Shown piece after piece: positions 14,233 through 19,323 of a stretch of DNA of 19,323 nucleotides (the first letter of the stretch is position 1; every line of letters starts with the position of its first letter). The notes beneath the pieces are model-generated. The model did not search any database and was not told the DNA's origin. It was given only the letters and a program-made list of their open reading frames with translations. The stretch covers positions 1 through 19,323 of the forward strand of contig CAMAUG010000034.1 in the NCBI GenBank assembly GCA_945861255.1, given 5' to 3'. Origin of the DNA: Candidatus Sulfopaludibacter sp. SbA3 (GTDB taxonomy: Bacteria > Acidobacteriota > Terriglobia > Bryobacterales > Bryobacteraceae). The position numbers and the translations under genes were made by a program.

Positions 14233-15474
14233 ATGCCAGCACTTACACGCCGCAAGTCCGTGGCGGTTCAGATTGGCCGTGTGTTTGTCGGCGGGGATCA
14301 TCCGATCGTCGTGCAGTCGATGACCAATACCGATACGGCGGACGTGACGTCCACTGTCAATCAGGTGATGGCGTTGGCTCAGACGGGTTCTGAACTGGTG
14401 CGCGTGACGGTGAACACCGATGACGCCGCGCGGGCGGTGCCGAAGATCGCCGAGACGCTGGACAAGTTCGGAGTGCGAGTGCCTTTGATCGGGGACTTCC
14501 ACTACAACGGCCACTTGCTGCTCAAGAAATATCCCGACATGGCGCGGGCGCTGGCGAAATACCGGATCAACCCGGGCAACGTGAATATCGGCAAGAAGCA
14601 CGACGACAACTTCCGCACCATGATCGAGGCGGCCATCGAATACGGCAGGCCGGTGCGCATCGGCGTCAACTGGGGATCGCTTGACGGGGCGCTGTTGACG
14701 CGCATGATGGACGACAACAACAAGCTGGCCGAACCGCTGGACGCCAAGGCGGTTACGCTGCGTGCCATCGTGGTGAGCGCGCTCGAATCAGCAAGAGCGG
14801 CCGAGCATTACGGATTGGGGCGCGACCGCATTATCTTGAGCGCGAAGGTCAGCGGCGTGCAGGACCTGATCGCCGTGTACCGCATGCTGGCGGCGGAATG
14901 CGACTACGCGCTGCACCTGGGCCTGACCGAGGCCGGGTTGGGATCGAAAGGTATTGTGGCGACCACGGCGGGGATCGGCGTGTTGCTGCAGGAAGGCATC
15001 GGCGATACGATTCGCGCGTCCCTCACGCCGCTGCCGAATGGCGACCGGACAGACGAGGTGATCGTCAGCCAGCAAATTTTGCAGTCGCTCGAACTGCGGA
15101 GCTTCACTCCGCAGGTGACCGCATGCCCGGGCTGCGGGCGGACCACCAGCACGTTCTTCCAGGACATGGCGGATCAGATACAGACGTATCTGCGCACGCA
15201 GATGCCCGTGTGGAAAACGCGCTATGCGGGCGTGGAGGAAATGAAAGTGGCGGTGATGGGTTGCGTGGTGAACGGGCCGGGTGAATCCAAGCACTCCAAC
15301 CTGGGTATTTCGTTGCCGGGGACGTTTGAAGAACCCGTGGCGCCCGTGTATGTGGACGGCAAGCTGAAGTGCACGCTCCGCGGGGACCACATCGTCGAGG
15401 AGTTCATGACAATCCTCAACGACTATGTGGAGCGCACTTACGCGGCCAGAGCGCTGGAGCCCGTCGAGGCGTAG
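14233..15474 (+). CDS. ispG: (E)-4-hydroxy-3-methylbut-2-enyl-diphosphate synthase (IspG/GcpE)
   Basis: A 413-residue enzyme of the MEP isoprenoid pathway that reductively opens methylerythritol cyclodiphosphate to HMBPP using a [4Fe-4S] cluster. The N-terminal TIM barrel starts with RRKSVAVQIGRVFVGGDHP and VVQSMTNTDTADV, then continues through PLIGDFHYNG and NPGNVNIGKK. The C-terminal cluster domain supplies Cys298 and Cys301 (CPGCGRTT) and Cys344 (GCVVNGPGES), with the Glu of NGPGE as the fourth ligand. At 413 residues it is longer than the 372-residue E. coli enzyme, like the roughly 420-residue forms in some proteobacteria. The start at 14233 (MPALTRRKS) is preferred over 14224. The polyprenyl synthase that uses MEP products follows in the same direction after 117 bp. 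Confidence 0.97.
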   Translation: MPALTRRKSVAVQIGRVFVGGDHPIVVQSMTNTDTADVTSTVNQVMALAQTGSELVRVTVNTDDAARAVPKIAETLDKFGVRVPLIGDFHYNGHLLLKKYPDMARALAKYRINPGNVNIGKKHDDNFRTMIEAAIEYGRPVRIGVNWGSLDGALLTRMMDDNNKLAEPLDAKAVTLRAIVVSALESARAAEHYGLGRDRIILSAKVSGVQDLIAVYRMLAAECDYALHLGLTEAGLGSKGIVATTAGIGVLLQEGIGDTIRASLTPLPNGDRTDEVIVSQQILQSLELRSFTPQVTACPGCGRTTSTFFQDMADQIQTYLRTQMPVWKTRYAGVEEMKVAVMGCVVNGPGESKHSNLGISLPGTFEEPVAPVYVDGKLKCTLRGDHIVEEFMTILNDYVERTYAARALEPVEA

Positions 15475-15491
15475 CAACCGGCACTTTCACT

Positions 15492-15506
15492 GGCCCGCGC
15501 TGGGCC
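15492..15506 (+). terminator. Small GC hairpin after ispG
   Basis: GGCCC-GCGCT-GGGCC lies 18 bases past the ispG stop. The stem is only 5 bp and there is no T-run, so this is weak. Confidence 0.2.
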
Positions 15507-15574
15507 GTCGCGGCAGAGCTGCCACGCGCCCGTGCCTTGCCGACCCTTTGAGCCGGACGCAACGCGATTTACGC

Positions 15575-15580
15575 TACACT
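15575..15580 (+). promoter_or_regulatory. -10 hexamer TACACT of the polyprenyl synthase gene
   Basis: TACACT ends 11 nt before the ATG at 15592, suggesting an own promoter with a leader of about 5 nt. No Shine-Dalgarno is seen and the -35 is unclear. Confidence 0.35.
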
Positions 15581-15591
15581 GGAACATTCTC

Positions 15592-16593
15592 ATGGCATTC
15601 GGAAAGATCGGCCAAACCTTGTCCGCGCTGGAAATCTTCGACCTGGTGCGCGCGGATCTGGACAAAGTGGAGCGCGAGATCGGGTTGGAATCGGTGGCCT
15701 CGGTGGAGGCCATGAATTACATCAACCAATACCTTCAATCGGGCGGAGGCAAGCGGTTGCGCCCGATTCTGGTGTTGCTCTCGGGCCATCTGCTGGGCGA
15801 CGCGAACCCGGGGCTGATCCGGATGGCGGCGGTGGTGGAAATGATCCACACCGCGACGCTGGTGCACGACGACGTCATCGACCTGGCCAAGACGCGCCGC
15901 GGGCGGCCTTCGATCAACGTGGTGTGGGGAAATCACACATCCGTGCTGGCTGGGGACTGGCTCTACATGCAGGCCTTCCAAGTGGCTCTGCGCGAACGAA
16001 ATTTTCAGATTCTGGATGTGCTGATCGCGCTGACACAGATGATGGTGGAAGGCGAACTGTTGCAGCTTGAGCGTATCGGCAAAATCGCCGTCACCGAAGC
16101 GGACTACATGGAGCTGATCGACCGCAAGACGGCGAGCCTGTTCTCTGCCTGCGCGCGGTTGGGCGCGCTGACGGTGGGCGCGGGCGAAGTGCTGGAGCAG
16201 AAGCTGGGCGATTACGCCTGGAACCTGGGCATCGCGTTCCAACTGGTGGACGACATCCTGGACTTCACGTCGCGCGAAAAGATTCTGGGAAAGCCGGTGG
16301 GCAACGATCTGCGCGAGGGTAAAGTCACGCTGCCGCTGGTGTTCGCGCTGGAGACCGCCGACGCGGAGGAGCGCAAGCTGGTGGAAACCGTGCTGGCCGA
16401 CGGGAATTACGATCAGGTTCCGTTCGGCAAGATCCTGCAAATTCTTACGCGCCATCAGGGGATTGAGCGAGCCCAGGAGCGCGCGCAGGAATTCACGGAG
16501 AGGGCCCGGGCCATCATCGCGCAATTCCCGGATTCGCCCTATCAGAGAGCGTTGATGGCGGTGACGAATTTGGTGACGGCTCGGGACCGGTAG
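15592..16593 (+). CDS. Trans-polyprenyl diphosphate synthase (octaprenyl/heptaprenyl type, IspB-like)
   Basis: A 333-residue prenyltransferase that adds IPP units to an allylic primer to build a long all-trans chain. The first Asp-rich motif is DDVID (D93, D94, D97), in the context IHTATLVHDDVID, followed by RRGRPS. The second is DDILD (D220-D224), in FQLVDDILDF. GGGKRLRPIL (51-60) binds IPP. The residues before the first motif (TATLVH) lack the bulky aromatics that stop growth in short-chain FPP/GGPP synthases, so a long product, probably a quinone side chain, is likely; the exact length cannot be told. The ATG at 15592 is chosen over the upstream start at 15532, which adds non-conserved residues and covers the likely promoter. 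Confidence 0.92.
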   Translation: MAFGKIGQTLSALEIFDLVRADLDKVEREIGLESVASVEAMNYINQYLQSGGGKRLRPILVLLSGHLLGDANPGLIRMAAVVEMIHTATLVHDDVIDLAKTRRGRPSINVVWGNHTSVLAGDWLYMQAFQVALRERNFQILDVLIALTQMMVEGELLQLERIGKIAVTEADYMELIDRKTASLFSACARLGALTVGAGEVLEQKLGDYAWNLGIAFQLVDDILDFTSREKILGKPVGNDLREGKVTLPLVFALETADAEERKLVETVLADGNYDQVPFGKILQILTRHQGIERAQERAQEFTERARAIIAQFPDSPYQRALMAVTNLVTARDR

Positions 16594-16598
16594 TATTG

Positions 16599-16613
16599 CT
16601 GCGCGGTGCGCAG
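16599..16613 (+). terminator. Hairpin just after the polyprenyl synthase gene
   Basis: CTGCGC-GGT-GCGCAG is a perfect 6-bp GC-rich stem starting 6 nt after the stop codon. No T-run follows. Confidence 0.35.
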
Positions 16614-16743
16614 ATCACCGGATGTTGGTCGTAGGGCTGCTCTCGCCAGGAATCGCCGCAGTGCCCACTCCGGTGCTTCTTGAGCGACATACGGAGACGT
16701 TCGGCCCAAAGACTCTCGGAGCCTGTGAAGGCCGCCAATCGGC

Positions 16744-16749
16744 TATACT
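16744..16749 (+). promoter_or_regulatory. -10 hexamer TATACT of the secreted PDLQGVW-protein gene
   Basis: TATACT gives a predicted transcript start near 16756 and a leader of about 30 nt. The leader ends with AAGGGAG (16774-16780), a good Shine-Dalgarno 6 nt before the ATG at 16787. Confidence 0.4.
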
Positions 16750-16786
16750 GGACGCCAGAAGAGATCCCGATTCAAGGGAGCAACCG

Positions 16787-17815
16787 ATGACCTATCGCCG
16801 CTTTTCTCCTTCGCATCTGAGCCTGTTCTTTGTACCCGCCGTAACATTCCTGCTCATCAACGCACCGGTCACAGCGCAAGTCAAATCACCGGCTGTGCAA
16901 TCCGCGGCGAAGATCTGGACCCAGCCCCGAACACCGGACGGGCATCCGGACCTTCAGGGTGTTTGGACTTATTCGACGCTTACGCCGCTCGAACGGCCCT
17001 TGGATCTGGGTGCAAAGCGATTCTTTACTGAACGGGAAGCCGCGGAACGCGAAAAGCTTGTCCTTCAGCTGACCAACGCGGATCGCGAGGACGGGCCGGC
17101 CCGAAAAGACGTCGGCTCCTACAACCAGATCTTTTATGAACGGGGAACCAAACTCGCCCTGGTGGACGGACAGATTCCAACGTCGCTGATTATCGACCCG
17201 CCCGAGGGCAGAATCCCTCCCCTGACGCCGGAAGCGCAGAAGAGGGAGGCGGCTCGGCGCGAATCGCGGAGCAAACGCGGACCGGCCGATTCCTGGACGG
17301 ATCGGGATCTTGCGGAACGTTGCCTCACACGCTCCGCCCCCAAGTTGTCGGGTGGCTACAACAACATCGTTCAAATTGTGCAGACTCGTGATTCCATCGC
17401 GCTGATGCAGGAGATGCTTCACGAAGTACGGGTGATTCGCCTGGACGGGAGTCCGCATCTTCCGCCAAGCGTGCGGCTCTGGCTGGGAGACTCAGTCGCG
17501 CATTGGGACGGTGAAACGCTGGTCGTTGACACAACCAACTACAACGACGATGTCAGGTTCGCCTCGTTCAATTGCTGCGGACGCGCGGGCGCAGGTTTGC
17601 ACATCGTGGAACGCTTCCGGCGCGTTGACGAAAATACGATCGACTACCGCTATACTGTGGACGATCCTTCGATGTTTACAAGACCGTGGACGGTAGTCCT
17701 TCCCCTGAACAGGACCGGCGAACAAATGTACGAATACGCCTGTCACGAAGCGAATTACGCGATGGAGGGGATACTCAAGGGCGCCCGCACTGAGGACGCC
17801 ACCAGAAAGAAGTGA
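16787..17815 (+). CDS. Secreted protein of unknown function, acidobacterial 'PDLQGVW' type
   Basis: A 342-residue protein with a signal peptide (hydrophobic core LSLFFVPAVTFLLINAPVTA, cleavage after TAQ near residue 31). The mature N-terminus has the family mark TPDGHPDLQGVWTYSTLTPL (residues 49-68). The second half has SVRLWLGDSVAHWDGETLVV followed by DTTNYND, FNCCGRAG, and a closing YACHEANYAMEGILKGAR. From memory, proteins with these motifs are abundant in soil Acidobacteria and often sit beside DUF6152 proteins, as here; no biochemical role is established to my knowledge. His and Trp in the repeated strands could suggest ligand or metal binding, but that is speculation. The start at 16787 is fixed by AAGGGAG and the signal peptide; longer upstream starts lack both. 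Convergent with the DUF6152-like gene. Confidence 0.75.
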   Translation: MTYRRFSPSHLSLFFVPAVTFLLINAPVTAQVKSPAVQSAAKIWTQPRTPDGHPDLQGVWTYSTLTPLERPLDLGAKRFFTEREAAEREKLVLQLTNADREDGPARKDVGSYNQIFYERGTKLALVDGQIPTSLIIDPPEGRIPPLTPEAQKREAARRESRSKRGPADSWTDRDLAERCLTRSAPKLSGGYNNIVQIVQTRDSIALMQEMLHEVRVIRLDGSPHLPPSVRLWLGDSVAHWDGETLVVDTTNYNDDVRFASFNCCGRAGAGLHIVERFRRVDENTIDYRYTVDDPSMFTRPWTVVLPLNRTGEQMYEYACHEANYAMEGILKGARTEDATRKK

Positions 17816-17826
17816 CTGCCTGACTG

Positions 17827-17844
17827 CGCGCCAACAGGGGCGCG
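17827..17844. terminator. GC hairpin between convergent genes
   Basis: CGCGCC-AACAGG-GGCGCG forms a 6-bp stem 11 bases after the stop of the secreted-protein gene. No T-run is present. Confidence 0.3.
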
Positions 17845-17864
17845 GAGCGTCCACGCTCACACTG

Positions 17865-17897
17865 GCAGTACCCTGTGCGACACCAGACCGGTACTGC
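17865..17897. terminator. 8-bp inverted repeat in the convergent intergenic region
   Basis: GCAGTACC (17865-17872) and GGTACTGC (17890-17897) are reverse complements 17 nt apart, midway between two converging genes. A bidirectional transcription end is possible but unproven. Confidence 0.3.
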
Positions 17898-17955
17898 GAA
17901 CCTCACGCCATCGAATCCGGGCCCGCAGGAACTCCGCGTGGCCCGATCCGCTGAT

Positions 17956-18333
17956 CTAGCGGCCGTAGAGGCGTATTTCCTTGCCGTCGGCCAGTACGAC
18001 GCGCTCAAGCCTGACGATCTTCTGGCCGTCGGCAAACTGATAGCCGATGCCCGTGATCACGTCGCCGCGCTTCACCGTCGTCTGGGTCCACCCATTAGCC
18101 TCCATCCGGTTGATTGCGGGGCCACCGATCTGCCATTTCTCGGTCCGACCGTCATTGGCCTGAACCTCAAGAGTGATCATCGGATGCGGGTTGGTCCACA
18201 TGAACTCAATTACGGTGCCCTTCACCGTGACGAGCCGGTCAAAGCTGACAGGCCATGAGTGATGCGCCGATAGCGGCACTACAGCAGAGCCTAGCGCAAG
18301 GATGACAAGCGCTGGAACACATAAGGTCTTCAT
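17956..18333 (-). CDS. DUF6152-like exported protein
   Basis: A 125-residue protein with a signal peptide (MKTLCVPALVILALGSAVVP, cleavage at SAH). The mature chain begins HHSWPVSFDRLVTVKGTVIE, then FMWTNPHPMITLEVQANDG and WQIGGPAINRMEANGWT. This is the pattern I associate with DUF6152: an HHS start, a KGTV strand, WTNPH and a G(W)T turn, in a small beta-rich periplasmic fold. Function is unknown. AGGAG lies 10 nt before the ATG, and TAGAAT about 25 nt upstream may be its -10. It converges on the PDLQGVW-type gene, a pairing that suggests a shared role. Confidence 0.75.
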   Translation of the reverse strand: MKTLCVPALVILALGSAVVPLSAHHSWPVSFDRLVTVKGTVIEFMWTNPHPMITLEVQANDGRTEKWQIGGPAINRMEANGWTQTTVKRGDVITGIGYQFADGQKIVRLERVVLADGKEIRLYGR

Positions 18334-18453
18334 TATTGCTCTCTCCTGCCAGCTATTCTAGAGCAAAATCGCAATACAGGAAACGCTCGCGTCTGATCCT
18401 CGGCGAAGGCCGCTGTGCACTGGACTCCGCCACAATGCCGCATCGGGCGCCGC

Positions 18454-19308
18454 CTAAGCAGGTCGATGCGCCTTGAGGAACGAATGAATTTGGCGCACCG
18501 CCAGGGGAATTCGCTCCTTGGGTTGTTTCCATGGGAACATGCTCACTTCGGCTTGTGGCGCGAGCATCGCGCACTCCATGGCGACGGCGTATGGGTGCGA
18601 GGGAACCTCGTCCGGCAGCACCAGGATCGGGTTTTGGCAATTACGCACGAAATCGCGCGTAACGGTGAAGACGAAGTCCGGATCGGTTTCGAACATTTTG
18701 GTCGCGAATTGGTCGGCCGTTTGCGTCGTGATCTCGGGCCGCTTTGCGTTCAGCGCGGGCGCCCAGCTCTTCCAAAATGTGCCTGGATACTTAGGGTCGC
18801 GCATCTCCGGACGCCAACCCACGGGCTGCGCCAGCACGGCCGCGGCAATACGAGCGGGTGCGCGCTTCAAAAGACTCCAGGCGAAGGGGCCGCCAATGCA
18901 GAAACCCATCACCATGAATTTGTCGATTCCAAGATGATCCATCAGGCCCAGCTGGTCGTCGGCATAGGATTCCCACGGCCGGTCGACCTCGACGGGGCCG
19001 GTGGACTGGCCGCTGGGGGCGTTACGCAGGTCCGCCGCGATGCATCGATATTCTCCCTTGAACTCCTCCATCGCATTAAACGGCGCGTTGCCGGTGAAGA
19101 AGGCAATGGTCGCGTTCAACCCTCCACCCGGAAGCAGCAAAAGCGGGAAGCCGGAACCGGTCTCGTCATAGTGGATGCGAACCGGGCCCTTTTCATAGAA
19201 CTTGCCGGTTCCTCGGTTGCCCGGCTGTTGAGCAAATATGCGCGGCACGGCGGCCGTTGCCGCAGCCGTAGCTCCTGCTGCCAGTATCGTGCGTCTGGTC
19301 GAACCCAT
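18454..19308 (-). CDS. Tat-exported alpha/beta hydrolase with Cys nucleophile elbow
   Basis: A 284-residue protein. It has a Tat signal (STRRTILAAGATAAATAAVP, cleavage near FAQ at 25-27). The mature part is an alpha/beta hydrolase: LLLLPGGGLNATIAFF holds the oxyanion HG-like turn, and DQLGLMDHLGIDKFMVMGFC leads to the nucleophile elbow G-F-C137-I-G-G. Cys instead of Ser there recalls dienelactone hydrolases. Asp233 (LVLPDEVPSHP) is in the expected acid position. The usual GH motif for the catalytic His near the C-terminus is replaced by FPWKQPKERIP; H238 or H275 would have to serve. AGGAGG (19323-19318) is a perfect Shine-Dalgarno for the ATG at 19308. The promoter is outside the window. Confidence 0.85.
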   Translation of the reverse strand: MGSTRRTILAAGATAAATAAVPRIFAQQPGNRGTGKFYEKGPVRIHYDETGSGFPLLLLPGGGLNATIAFFTGNAPFNAMEEFKGEYRCIAADLRNAPSGQSTGPVEVDRPWESYADDQLGLMDHLGIDKFMVMGFCIGGPFAWSLLKRAPARIAAAVLAQPVGWRPEMRDPKYPGTFWKSWAPALNAKRPEITTQTADQFATKMFETDPDFVFTVTRDFVRNCQNPILVLPDEVPSHPYAVAMECAMLAPQAEVSMFPWKQPKERIPLAVRQIHSFLKAHRPA

Positions 19309-19323
19309 AATCGGCGTCCTCCT

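Noticed and set aside
15574..16524. A 316-codon minus-strand frame opposite the polyprenyl synthase
   Set aside because: Its translation is a His/Gln/Arg-rich shadow without domains; the plus-strand gene has both Asp-rich motifs.

Overview
The window looks like a piece of a GC-rich soil bacterial chromosome, most likely Acidobacteriota of the Solibacter/Bryobacterales kind. The hints are a secreted 'PDLQGVW'-type protein beside a DUF6152-like protein, several Tat- or Sec-exported hydrolases, a MEP-pathway ispG and a bacterial SET-domain gene. The taxonomic placement is inference from gene content. No rRNA, tRNA, CRISPR array or insertion sequence was recognised.

Layout. The 3' part of a primary-type sigma-70 factor (2-952) faces a leftward three-gene exporter operon (5286-999): an ABC half-transporter, an HlyD-type adaptor and a TolC-type outer-membrane channel. 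Both gene junctions are ATGA overlaps. A divergent NhaR-like LysR regulator (5391-6302) shares a compact promoter region with it that holds a T-N11-A box. Next comes a translationally coupled pair: a short ribosome-hibernation factor (HPF/RaiA) and a DksA/TraR-type zinc-finger protein (6396-7123). From 7124 to 8418 lies an accessory patch with a ribbon-helix-helix protein and a small partner gene carrying an in-frame TAG. This patch is bounded by a 57-bp direct repeat of the 3' end of the adjacent SET-domain gene. Then follow a serine hydrolase and a convergent PHB-depolymerase-like esterase, a leftward operon of an exported amidohydrolase and a Tat-exported MmgE/PrpD protein, a small CxxCH protein, ispG, a long-chain polyprenyl diphosphate synthase, and at the right edge the secreted 'PDLQGVW' protein, a DUF6152-like protein and a Tat-exported alpha/beta hydrolase with a Cys nucleophile.

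How it works together. The exporter operon plus NhaR-like regulator reads as one inducible efflux or secretion unit with no obvious substrate gene. HPF plus the DksA-like protein form a stress and stringent-response unit. IspG and the polyprenyl synthase supply isoprenoids, probably for a quinone tail or undecaprenyl-type lipid. The rest is mainly periplasmic catabolic or hydrolytic capacity.

The most notable observation is the 7455-8484 patch. It has the architecture of a very small element inserted at the 3' end of a gene: an intact SET gene on one side, a displaced 19-codon copy of its tail with its own stop codon on the other, and a toxin-antitoxin-like pair between. Other points worth checking are apparent leaderless starts (a TAnAnT hexamer 6-8 nt before the start codon in four genes without a Shine-Dalgarno), an ABC ATPase lacking its Q-loop and H-loop residues, and two exported hydrolases with altered catalytic residues.
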